The notes under the pieces were generated by a model, which did no database searches, was not told where the DNA came from, and saw nothing but the letters and a program-made list of their open reading frames with translations. Both the position numbers and the translations under genes were made by a program. From the NCBI GenBank assembly GCA_029261395.1, contig JAJDBJ010000012.1:1-52034 (forward strand): a DNA stretch of 52,034 bases, read 5' to 3'. Shown here in pieces: positions 1-8,366 of this stretch. Origin of the DNA: Nitrospinaceae bacterium (lineage in GTDB: Bacteria; Nitrospinota; Nitrospinia; Nitrospinales; Nitrospinaceae). Position 1 is the first letter of the stretch. The number at the start of each line of letters is the position of its first letter.

Positions 1-79
1 CAAATCCCTTGAAATAGGTGTTATTGGAACGAAGGGGGATTATAGGGAGCCGGTCGGAAACTGTCAAATGAACCTTAGG

Positions 80-108
80 TTGACAGTGCCGTCTCCGAAA
101 CATATAAT
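80..108 (+). promoter_or_regulatory. Consensus sigma-70 promoter for the TPR gene
   Basis: TTGACA at 80-85 and TATAAT at 103-108 are both perfect hexamers, separated by exactly 17 bases. Transcription would start near 115, giving a leader of about 100 bases before the ATG at 215. Nothing else is recognisable in bases 1-214. This is sequence evidence only. Confidence 0.75.
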
Positions 109-214
109 CCACAGAGAATCCTGATAAAAAGCAGACGTTTAGACAATTTGAGGGCCGTTTTCAGGCTCCAATTTTTAGAGGTTTATACCCTTTTTGTATT
201 AGAGAGAGACGTTC

Positions 215-2848
215 ATGGAAAAGCAATCGACCGGCAGTACCAGTGACGAGGGCAAGAAGTATGAGCAGATGGGTTACACCAGCCTGCAGAAAAAAGATTT
301 CAAGGGAGCGGAGACGAACTTCCTGACAGCCCTCCAGCATATGGAAGATTCCGGCGACGAAACCGGACAGGCTTATACCCTTGGCAATCTCGGTAACATT
401 TATTTTCAGCGCCGTCGATGGGATGAGGCCCGGGACTATTATCAACGGTCTCTCGATTTGATGGAAAAGCTGAAGGATGAGCGGGGTATCGAAAGCTCAC
501 TCGGCAACCTGGGCAACGTGAACTTTTATAAAGGGGAGTTGGACGTCGCGCAGGAAAATTATGTGAAGGCGCTCAAGCTGGTCGAGCAGAGCCAGAACCT
601 GAAAGGCCAAATTCAGTACAACGAAAACCTGGGCAACATTGCCCTGCAGAAAAGAGACTTCCATACGGCTGAGAAATATTTCGAAGCATTGAAGGCGCAT
701 CTGGTGTCGGAGAAAGAGGACGCCGAGAGCATTCCAGTGATCGAAGAGAAAATCAAGGCCCTCAAAAAACAGCCGGAGTATCTCGAGGCGAAGGAAAAAG
801 ACGCGCAGGGCGCCATCGACCAACTGACCGAAAGCAAACAGCACTCGGAAATCATCAAGAAATATCAGGAGCTGGAAGAGATGTATTACGAAGCGAAACG
901 CTTCGACAAGGTGATCGAGATCAACCGCAAGATCATCAGCGTACTGGAGGAAATGAAAGACGCGCCTTCGATCGCCATCTGCCATGCCAACCTGGGAAGC
1001 ACGCTTCTGCATGAAGGGTTGAAGGGCAAGCCGGAACTGTTGGAGCAGGCGGAAACCAATTTCAAACAGGCGTTGGAGTTTGTCGAAAAACAGAAAGACC
1101 AGCGTCGTCAAGCCTACCTTCTCGGTAACCTCGGAATTTTATATCTTCATAAAAAAGATTTTGACCAGTCCTACGACTATTACAACCGCTCGTTGAAGAT
1201 CATGACGGAGATGGGTGACGAGCTGGGTGAGGCGCGCAGTTACGCCAACCTGGGGAAGATCGAATCCCTCAAGAAAAACTGGGACGCGGCGGCGGAGCAA
1301 TATGGTAAGTCCCTGCAGATCATGGAAGAACTCCAGAACCGACCCGGCATGGCTCAGCAGAACGAGGCGTTGGGCGAGGTGTTTTTACAGCAAGAGAATT
1401 TTGAAGAGGCTGAAAAGTTTCTGCAAAATGCCAACTCCATGTACGAGGCTCTGAAAGATCCGCAGGGTGTTCGCATTATTCAAGATAAACTGCTCTACCT
1501 CATCAGCCATCCCACGTCCATTCAGAAGCGTAAGGAAGAAATCGAGGCGGAACTTAATACTCCGGAAGTGGAGAAAAATAACGCCAGGAAGATTGAACTG
1601 TTGACCGATCTCGGGAATACGTTTTTCCTGGGGAGTCAGTTGGATAATGCGCAAGGCGCTTTGGAACGAGTTCTGAAAATCCAGGAAGAGACCGGCGACA
1701 AAAGCGGTATGAGTTCCACCTACGGCAATTTGGGAAGCATCCTGTCGGAAAGGGAAGACTGGGAGGCATCGGATCAATGTTATGAAAAAGCCATCACACT
1801 CCGCGAGGAATTGAGCTCCGATTCCACCGCCCTGCTGGAGTTGTACAGCAACCGGGCCGTTGTGCTGATCCACCTGAACAAGCTGGACAAGGCGGAGAAG
1901 CTGATGAAACTATCCCTCAAGATCAACGAAAAGACCGGAAGTGGAAAGGGTCTGCTTGGCGATTATCGCAATCTGGGTAACCTCAATCTGCAGAAGCGGG
2001 ACTGGGCCGGGGCCGAGCAGTTTTACAAGAAATCACTCGACCTCAACACCAAGGTCAGCAACCAGCGGGAAATGGCAGAAGATTACCGGAACCTGTTCAA
2101 CCTGTACGTGCACAACGAAAATTGGAACGAGGCGGAGAAGTACGGCGAGAAAGCCCTGGCCATTGCCGAGGAACTTCAGGATCTTCGAAGCGCTTGTCAG
2201 GACATTCGCAGTCTGGCAAAAATTTACAACGAGAAGAAAGACCGTTCGAAGGTGGAGCCGTATTACAAGATGGCGCTGGAGCGATCGCAGAAATTGGGTG
2301 ATCCGCGGGAAATTGCCATCGACCTCAGAAACTTTGGTGCGCTTTATCTGGAAAAGGGATACACCGAAAAAGCCGAGGAGTATTACAAAAAGGCGCTGGC
2401 CATTTCCGAAGAGTTGGGAGATCCCAGGGAGATGGCGGAGGATTACCGCAATATGGGGAATTATCATTTCCGGCGGGGTCAATCGGAGTATGCTGAGGAA
2501 TATTACAAGAAGGCTCTCGATTACACACTGAAGACGGACGATGCGTTTGGGTCGGCCAAGGATTATACATTCCTGGGGAACCTCAAATTCAGGGGAGAGA
2601 ATTTCGAAGAGGCGGATGGGTATTTTAAAAAGGCCGCCGATATCTTTAACGAGAAAAAGAACTTCGTTAACCTGGTGCAGTTGCACATGACTGTGGCCCG
2701 GATGAATCTCGCCGAGTCGCGCAAGGATGAGTGTAAAAGTTATCTGGACCGGGCGGAAGAAGTGGCGCAATTGCTGGGAGATCCCGAAAAGCTGACTTCT
2801 TCCATCGAAGAAATGCGCAAGATGGTCGACAAGATCGATAAAATCTAA
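215..2848 (+). CDS. Large tetratricopeptide-repeat protein
   Basis: This 877-residue protein is made almost entirely of TPR units, visible as recurring patterns such as G-N-L-G-N and A-E-x-Y-Y-K-K-A-L spaced 34-40 residues apart. No signal peptide, membrane segment or catalytic domain is visible, so it should be a cytoplasmic scaffold that binds other proteins. Two stretches around residues 160-215 and 425-455 are Lys/Glu-rich linkers between repeat blocks. The ATG at 215 follows a purine-rich AGAGAGAGA and a perfect sigma-70 promoter. It precedes a metalloprotease-like gene, a TorD-like chaperone and an NxrC-like haem protein, all on the same strand. A role in assembling that molybdoenzyme is possible but inferred only from position. 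Confidence 0.9.
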   Translation: MEKQSTGSTSDEGKKYEQMGYTSLQKKDFKGAETNFLTALQHMEDSGDETGQAYTLGNLGNIYFQRRRWDEARDYYQRSLDLMEKLKDERGIESSLGNLGNVNFYKGELDVAQENYVKALKLVEQSQNLKGQIQYNENLGNIALQKRDFHTAEKYFEALKAHLVSEKEDAESIPVIEEKIKALKKQPEYLEAKEKDAQGAIDQLTESKQHSEIIKKYQELEEMYYEAKRFDKVIEINRKIISVLEEMKDAPSIAICHANLGSTLLHEGLKGKPELLEQAETNFKQALEFVEKQKDQRRQAYLLGNLGILYLHKKDFDQSYDYYNRSLKIMTEMGDELGEARSYANLGKIESLKKNWDAAAEQYGKSLQIMEELQNRPGMAQQNEALGEVFLQQENFEEAEKFLQNANSMYEALKDPQGVRIIQDKLLYLISHPTSIQKRKEEIEAELNTPEVEKNNARKIELLTDLGNTFFLGSQLDNAQGALERVLKIQEETGDKSGMSSTYGNLGSILSEREDWEASDQCYEKAITLREELSSDSTALLELYSNRAVVLIHLNKLDKAEKLMKLSLKINEKTGSGKGLLGDYRNLGNLNLQKRDWAGAEQFYKKSLDLNTKVSNQREMAEDYRNLFNLYVHNENWNEAEKYGEKALAIAEELQDLRSACQDIRSLAKIYNEKKDRSKVEPYYKMALERSQKLGDPREIAIDLRNFGALYLEKGYTEKAEEYYKKALAISEELGDPREMAEDYRNMGNYHFRRGQSEYAEEYYKKALDYTLKTDDAFGSAKDYTFLGNLKFRGENFEEADGYFKKAADIFNEKKNFVNLVQLHMTVARMNLAESRKDECKSYLDRAEEVAQLLGDPEKLTSSIEEMRKMVDKIDKI

Positions 2849-2977
2849 TCCTGTAGGAGATTGATAAGTTTAGTATTATTTGGTTTTTTGAGAAGCTGTG
2901 ACTGTTTGTGCCGCTGGAAATTCAACCGGAAGGGGAAGACTCTTTTTTTCACATCCCCTAAAACAAGGTTGAATGTC

Positions 2978-3004
2978 TTGACAAGGGCGGAGTCATTCTA
3001 TAAA
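2978..3004 (+). promoter_or_regulatory. Possible sigma-70 promoter
   Basis: TTGACA at 2978-2983 is followed by TATAAA at 2999-3004. The spacer is only 15 bases, shorter than ideal. It lies about 80 bases upstream of the ATG at 3084, inside the 235-base gap after the TPR gene. Confidence 0.35.
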
Positions 3005-3083
3005 TTTCAGGTATCCCCCTTAATAGGGGAGACCTCATAATCCTTTAAATTTAAGAAATTCATTCGAGTAGCAATAAAGCCCT

Positions 3084-4280
3084 ATGAAAATCAACTACAG
3101 TCCCCAATTGATGGAAGAAGGCGTTTTCCGGCATCTGAATCATTTAGAGCGTTCGGGAATGCGTGCCGATTATGATGAGTATCATTCCCTGGCCGATCCC
3201 ATTTACGAATTGCCTGAGGATGATCGGGAAGAGGCCTTTGCCAAAGTCAATGAACTGTTTTTTCGTGAGAAGCTCCAATTGGGCGATCACGTTCTGCGGG
3301 CATTGGAAGCCTGTGGGTTAATCCCCAAACGGCAGAAAACTCCCAAAAAAGTTCTTGCTCCCGCAGGCGGGGAAAGCGGTGTGGCTCTGGAAGAGGGTGA
3401 TGAAGGATCGGCTGAAGGATCGGAAGAAACCGACGCCGAATCAGAATCTTCTGAAGAAGCGGCCGGGGCGGAATTGATTGAAACTCTGGATGACACATCG
3501 ACCGTTGTCGATGAAGACAAGTCGGAAATCCAGTATGAGGAAGAGGATCGATTATTCGAGGAGAAGATCAAGGAGATCACGATCAAGCGCGCCATCAACA
3601 AGGTGGATGAAGGATCCAACGTGCTGAACCGGGTTTCCGGTCTGCCGGTGATTGAAATGCGAGTGCTGGCCAGCCGCTTCGCTAATCCAGAGGAGATGGA
3701 AGAACTGGGTGCCTTTTTGGTTCACGAGTTCATGCACGCACGGGACATGATGGATCCGGAATTCGATTACGAAGATGCCTTCATTCCCGGTAACCCGTCG
3801 ATGAAAAATCTGATCACCGCGCGGTTCCGACTGCTATGGAATATTTTTGTCGATTCGCGTCTGGCCCGAAAAAAAATCATGTCGGTCATGACCAAGGAAT
3901 CGCGTTACCGGGAATTCGACAATTATTACCGGAAGATTCCCGAACAGCAACGGCGCGGAATTTTTGAGGGCTTGTGGCTCACGGAAAAGTTGACGCATGA
4001 GGAACTGCTGTCCATGGCCACTGACCTGGAAACTCTGATCAGTACGTATATCGATTACTCGGAGGATTTTACCGAGGAAGATCAGGAATTTATTCATCTG
4101 CAAGGTTCGCCCTGTCCGTTGTGTAAATTCCCGACGTACAACTGGGTGGATGATCCGGAAAGTGTATGTGATGAAATGGTTATCGAGGCCATCCAGATCG
4201 ATTTCCAAGATTGGGAAAGTAAGGATGGCGCTTGTGATCGATGTATCGAGGTTTACGAACTGAGAGCCGGAACCTCTTGA
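3084..4280 (+). CDS. Predicted zincin-type metallopeptidase with C-terminal zinc ribbon
   Basis: This 398-residue soluble protein is not a family I can name with certainty. H214-E-F-M-H218 fits the HExxH zinc-protease motif. Downstream, W252-N-x3-D257 resembles the W-N-x-A-x-D third-ligand motif of DUF2201/CobT-like zincins. C344-P-L-C347 and C384-D-R-C387 form a probable zinc ribbon. Residues 90-150 are a highly acidic, low-complexity linker (Glu/Ser/Asp). No signal peptide is seen. The gene lies between the TPR gene and the torD-like/NxrC-like pair, so it may act in maturation or quality control of that enzyme. That role is inference; the metal sites are seen directly. Alternatively it could be a non-catalytic zinc protein. 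Confidence 0.8.
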   Translation: MKINYSPQLMEEGVFRHLNHLERSGMRADYDEYHSLADPIYELPEDDREEAFAKVNELFFREKLQLGDHVLRALEACGLIPKRQKTPKKVLAPAGGESGVALEEGDEGSAEGSEETDAESESSEEAAGAELIETLDDTSTVVDEDKSEIQYEEEDRLFEEKIKEITIKRAINKVDEGSNVLNRVSGLPVIEMRVLASRFANPEEMEELGAFLVHEFMHARDMMDPEFDYEDAFIPGNPSMKNLITARFRLLWNIFVDSRLARKKIMSVMTKESRYREFDNYYRKIPEQQRRGIFEGLWLTEKLTHEELLSMATDLETLISTYIDYSEDFTEEDQEFIHLQGSPCPLCKFPTYNWVDDPESVCDEMVIEAIQIDFQDWESKDGACDRCIEVYELRAGTS

Positions 4281-4449
4281 TTTATTTAAAGTTAATGGCA
4301 GCTAGAGTATTTTGGATTTCCTTTCAGCTTAAATTAAACTAAACTTGTGAACCGAGCCGCAGGACGACGGGTTAAGGGGTGAGCAAGGCTTGAGGTATTA
4401 AACGGAGATTGGGTCGTATATCGGCCTGACAATTTTTAGGGAGAGTCCC

Positions 4450-5277
4450 ATGTCAGAAGTGAGCGATGCAAAAAATCAAGACCCGATTATGGTGAAGTTT
4501 GGTGAAACGGGATCTGTGGAGGATTGCAAGGAGCAGAGAATTTCCATGCAGTTGGCCCGGGGCCGGATTTATGACATTTTGTCCAACGCACTCAGTTATC
4601 CGTGGAACCGAAAGTTCTTTCGGCCCAAGTCCTTGTTGGAACCGTTCGACGTGGTTCTGTTGGACGAGGAGGATTGGGGTAGAGTCAAGGAAATGATCGG
4701 ACGCTTCAGCAAGTACCTCCCTAAAATGGCTTTGAAGCAAGTGCAACAGGAATGTGTCCGTGTTTTTGGGCATGCTGTTTCCCAGGAATGCCCTCCTTAC
4801 GAAATGCAGTATGGAACCGAAGGTGGAATTCAGTCCCAGACGGATGTGTTGATCCAGCTCGGCGGTTTTTATGAGACATTCGGATTTGAGTTTCCCAAAA
4901 GCCGCGGCAAGGAACGGGTCGATCATATCGCCGTAGAGCTGTCCTTTTTATCGTATCTGTGTTTCCGTGAAGCCTACGGCATCACCAACGGTCACGATGA
5001 GAAGAAAATTGCCGTCGTGCGATCCACCGCTAAGAAATTTCTGCGCAATCATATCGGACGCTGGACTCCTCTGTTCTGTATTTTTACAGCACGCAAGGCG
5101 GAGCGGGGTTTGTACAAGGACATTATCGACATTCTGTCACTGATGGTGCAGAATGAGTGTGCCTTGCTGGATGTGAAACCCATCAAAGTTGAAGAACCGG
5201 AGTATCGATCCCTTTCCTATAGTATGGAAAATGATTTGGTTGCCAATGCTCCGGCTGAATGTGAACCGGTCAAATAA
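4450..5277 (+). CDS. TorD/DmsD/NarJ-family molybdoenzyme chaperone
   Basis: A 275-residue, all-helical cytoplasmic protein. It carries the TorD-family signature: a PPYE motif near residue 117 (CPPYEMQYG) followed by an E-R-V-D-H-I-x-x-E-L motif near residues 155-165 and a conserved L-S-Y-L helix. Such chaperones bind the apo catalytic subunit of DMSO-reductase-family enzymes (nitrite oxidoreductase, nitrate reductase) until the molybdenum cofactor is inserted. The ATG at 4450 follows AGGGAG at a good distance. The next gene, 52 bases downstream, is an NxrC-like haem b subunit, so the two probably serve the same complex. No catalytic subunit lies in the window. The C-terminal 25 residues are polar and not conserved in the family. 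Confidence 0.85.
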   Translation: MSEVSDAKNQDPIMVKFGETGSVEDCKEQRISMQLARGRIYDILSNALSYPWNRKFFRPKSLLEPFDVVLLDEEDWGRVKEMIGRFSKYLPKMALKQVQQECVRVFGHAVSQECPPYEMQYGTEGGIQSQTDVLIQLGGFYETFGFEFPKSRGKERVDHIAVELSFLSYLCFREAYGITNGHDEKKIAVVRSTAKKFLRNHIGRWTPLFCIFTARKAERGLYKDIIDILSLMVQNECALLDVKPIKVEEPEYRSLSYSMENDLVANAPAECEPVK

Positions 5278-5329
5278 CCGGATTTTACTGCATTAAGATC
5301 AGGCCCCCCTCCAAAACGGGAACGGGATA

Positions 5330-6280
5330 GTGGCTGACCGCAAACTTCTAATTGTAACGTTACTGGTTCTGCTGGGAATGGTTCCGCCCATTTCCGTCAG
5401 CGCCACGACTATTGAAGCGGTCCGGGTTCATAGCAAAATACCCGTCAATCCCTCCGATGTCTTCTGGTCCAACTACGGCCCCACCAAGGGCAAAAGCGTG
5501 GTTCTCGACCTGCAACCGCAAATGATCACCAATCCCATGTGGCCGGCCCCTGCAACCAAGTGGGTCAGCGTCATAGCCGTCAGCAACGGCAAAGAGATCG
5601 CCATTCGACTGGAATGGGTCGATTCGACCCGCAACGACATCATGGTTCAATCCCAGCAATATAAGGATCAGGCGGCGGTGATGTTCCCGGTCGATCCCTC
5701 GGGTCCTGTGCCTCCCTTTACCATGGGCGGTGAGGGCGAGCAGGTCAACATCTGGCAGTGGAAAGCGACTTGGAGCAAAGAGAGCGCGGGTACCGCGGGC
5801 AACGAAACGATGCAGGACCTGGAGGATCAGTACAGCTATATGGCGATGGGTTCCGGCAGTTATTACATTTACGAGCCGGATGGCAGGCTAGTTTTAGCCC
5901 CCAGGAAACCACAAAAAATTTCGGAGCGGCGCACCCATATCGATCCGGGTATGGGGAAAAACGAAGGCGTATTCAACCCCGGTCGCGCCACCGGAAATAT
6001 TCTTTCCGATAACACCTTGCGTCGGTCCCCGGTAGAAGACCTCAATGCCGAAGGGTTCAGCACTCTCACCACCCAGTCCCATCAGGATGTCGATGGCAGT
6101 GGTAACTGGAGCAATCATCGCTGGATGGTGGTTTTCAAGCGGAGTCTCAAGACCGAAGATCCGAACGACACTCAGTTTACGGGTAAGGAAATCCCCATCG
6201 CTTTTGCCGTCTGGAACGGTAACAACAAGGAAAGAAACGGCCAGAAGGCCCTGACTCACTTCCATATTCTGAAATATTGA
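5330..6280 (+). CDS. Ethylbenzene-dehydrogenase-gamma-like haem b protein (NxrC-like)
   Basis: This 316-residue secreted protein has an N-terminal signal peptide (about residues 1-26, cleavage after SVSA). The remainder matches the haem-binding gamma-subunit fold of ethylbenzene dehydrogenase, selenate/chlorate reductases and nitrite oxidoreductase. M118 in AAVMFP and K270 in VVFKRSL sit where the axial haem b ligands of EBDH gamma are found. The C-terminal F-A-V-W-N-G-x4-E-R-N-G motif is also typical. The role would be electron transfer from the molybdo-iron-sulfur core to periplasmic cytochromes. The start is GTG after ACGGGATA. The gene follows a TorD-like chaperone. Assignment specifically to nitrite oxidoreductase is inferred from organism type; the family assignment is firmer. 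Confidence 0.85.
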   Translation: MADRKLLIVTLLVLLGMVPPISVSATTIEAVRVHSKIPVNPSDVFWSNYGPTKGKSVVLDLQPQMITNPMWPAPATKWVSVIAVSNGKEIAIRLEWVDSTRNDIMVQSQQYKDQAAVMFPVDPSGPVPPFTMGGEGEQVNIWQWKATWSKESAGTAGNETMQDLEDQYSYMAMGSGSYYIYEPDGRLVLAPRKPQKISERRTHIDPGMGKNEGVFNPGRATGNILSDNTLRRSPVEDLNAEGFSTLTTQSHQDVDGSGNWSNHRWMVVFKRSLKTEDPNDTQFTGKEIPIAFAVWNGNNKERNGQKALTHFHILKY

Positions 6281-6649
6281 AATCAGCATCCCCGTCCGAA
6301 TCACCCTAACCTTTCTTAATAAAAGGGTTTATGGGGGAGCCATCGATCCCGTCCTTTCACTTCTCAAATTATTAAAACCCCTACTTGTTTTTTCGCATCT
6401 TAACCAATGTAATATTTGTGTCTTGAATGGTTTTTTGACATCAACGACGCCCCACGGATTTTTGGATGGGGCTTAAATTGCCTTGTTTTTTATAAGTTCA
6501 TCTTGATATATAGAGTGGCAGTGGTGCACTCAAAGGTTTTGAAACAATAACAAAATTGAGTTATTGGGTTGAAAAATGATTTAAGCAGGTAAAAATTTTT
6601 CACCGGGAAGGTATTCAAACCTTTATACCTGGATGAGCTCAGATAAAGA
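6281..6649. other. Intergenic gap without a gene
   Basis: No credible coding frame is visible. GCCCCA at 6449-6454 and TGGGGC at 6467-6472 can pair around a 12-base loop but are not followed by a T run, so they are at best a weak hairpin downstream of the haem protein gene. No clear promoter was found. Confidence 0.4.
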
Positions 6650-6670
6650 ATAAGGCACCCCTTGCCTTAT
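6650..6670 (+). promoter_or_regulatory. Hairpin over ribosome site and start codon
   Basis: ATAAGGCA (6650-6657) and TGCCTTAT (6663-6670) are a perfect 8-bp inverted repeat with a five-base loop. The right arm contains the first two bases of the ATG at 6669 and the left arm contains the only Shine-Dalgarno-like AAGG. Folding would hide both from the ribosome. Confidence 0.4.
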
Positions 6671-8366
6671 GTTTGTATTCGATCCTTTGAATCAGGGGCT
6701 GGAGCTTCTGGCAAAGAGGGATTTACAGAATGCCGAATCTCTGTTTCTTAAGGTTATCAACGATCCTTATGTGCAGACGGAGGATCTCGGCCGCGCCCGG
6801 ACCTATCTGAATGATATACGGTCCTGCCAGACGGGCAATAAGGATCTGGACTTCGGCCAGTATAAAAAACTGTCCCGAAAAACGATCGTCTCTCTGGATA
6901 TGATGGATGATCTGTTTACCTCTATCTATTTTTCCCCCAGCCAAACCTACGCAGATTTCGACCGCGAAATTCAAGAGCAATCCCACACCATTATCAGCCG
7001 TCTCAAGCAAATCAAGCTCCGGGACATCGGTGCGAGAGACGACCTGTTTCAGAAAATTGAAAAACACGGCATGCAGTCCGTAAAGAAGAAACTGTCAGCT
7101 GAAAAAACCAACGGTGATTCGGGAGGCTTCGATCTTTACCGCTGGAAAACGATTTATCGTAAATTCATCGAAATCATCAATCCGGTTTTACTGGAACGGC
7201 ATCTCGAGCTTTTGGATTATATTCTCGTTACTGGAGAAATCGAAATGCTCGACGATCCCAAGTTGACAGCCTTGACGCCCAAGTACCGGTGGATTTTGGA
7301 ATCCACTTTGAAATCCAAATGGTATCTGCTTCGCAGTTATTTTTTCAAAGCCCGGTCGGAGATTGAAGGGCAGTTCAGTAAAAGAGAAGGAACCCGCAAG
7401 TATTGGGAGGAAGTGAAATACAAGAAAATCAAGATATTCGAAATGTGCGGATTCCAGGAAAAAAATATTCAGAAATTTTTGTATATCGACAAATTGAATT
7501 ATAAAACCCTTCAGGAAATTTATGAGTTTGCCCATAGCCTGAATCTGGATTTGACTCCCCGCGATGTCAGCCTGGCCCTGCGCGGTGTGAACAAGGCGAA
7601 AGATCATATCAAGGAACGCGGCGGTTACCTGATGGGAAGCCGCAAGGACTTCCAGAGCCGGTTGATTCAGCTTGGTTTCGATCCCGAGAGCTCCTATCAA
7701 ATTGCCCGCCAGGCAAAAAAAGCCAGCAACCATCAGATTGCCGAATCCTACGAGCAGGCCTTGCAGGTGGCACGGGACGAAATTTGCTGGTACCGGGTTC
7801 CCCCACAAAATACAAGCCTGCGAAAAAATATTGAAGACCAGTGTTGCAAGCATTTGAGTACGGTGCGCATTCATCTGTTCGATCGAGGACGTTTGAATAA
7901 ATTACTTCTGCAAAGCGGCAAGTCTCTGATCCGGAAATACCTTGTTCAGGCTTACGGCGAGGATGTGGTGGATCTTCATTGTTACTTCCGGCTGGAAACC
8001 ATTCACCAGTACTACAAGCTCAAATTTTTTCAATATCATCGCGATAGCCTGCCCAGCGTTTCCGAGTTGATTAAAATCAGCCGGAAAGATTTTCAACCCA
8101 TGTTGGTCGAAGGTTTTAATGCGTTTGTAAAGAAAAGACGGCTGGATATACCGGATTCATTGATGCAGGATATTAAAGGACATGCTTCCGTTACGGAATG
8201 GGAGGATGCTCACACCACTCCGGAAGAAAAATTGTTACTGCGTTGCTGGTTTTTGATGGATCATGGGGTATCGATCACTCAGGGTTTGGTGCAGAAGGGA
8301 GTGTTGAACCCAGATACGGATGTGTGGGATTTCCTGAAGAGTCAGGAGCCGGAGTGCAAGATCTGA
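6669..8366 (+). CDS. Hypothetical helical protein with N-terminal TPR-like repeat
   Basis: I do not recognise this 565-residue protein. The first 40 residues resemble a TPR-like helical hairpin (Q-G-L-E-L-L-A-K-R-D-L-x-N-A-E). The rest is predicted mostly helical, rich in Lys, Arg and Leu, with no signal peptide or membrane segment. No catalytic motif is visible. The start codon lies inside a hairpin (6650-6670). The last 25 bases overlap the 3' end of the convergent ygfZ-TPR gene. It is probably specific to this lineage. Confidence 0.75.
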   Translation: MFVFDPLNQGLELLAKRDLQNAESLFLKVINDPYVQTEDLGRARTYLNDIRSCQTGNKDLDFGQYKKLSRKTIVSLDMMDDLFTSIYFSPSQTYADFDREIQEQSHTIISRLKQIKLRDIGARDDLFQKIEKHGMQSVKKKLSAEKTNGDSGGFDLYRWKTIYRKFIEIINPVLLERHLELLDYILVTGEIEMLDDPKLTALTPKYRWILESTLKSKWYLLRSYFFKARSEIEGQFSKREGTRKYWEEVKYKKIKIFEMCGFQEKNIQKFLYIDKLNYKTLQEIYEFAHSLNLDLTPRDVSLALRGVNKAKDHIKERGGYLMGSRKDFQSRLIQLGFDPESSYQIARQAKKASNHQIAESYEQALQVARDEICWYRVPPQNTSLRKNIEDQCCKHLSTVRIHLFDRGRLNKLLLQSGKSLIRKYLVQAYGEDVVDLHCYFRLETIHQYYKLKFFQYHRDSLPSVSELIKISRKDFQPMLVEGFNAFVKKRRLDIPDSLMQDIKGHASVTEWEDAHTTPEEKLLLRCWFLMDHGVSITQGLVQKGVLNPDTDVWDFLKSQEPECKI

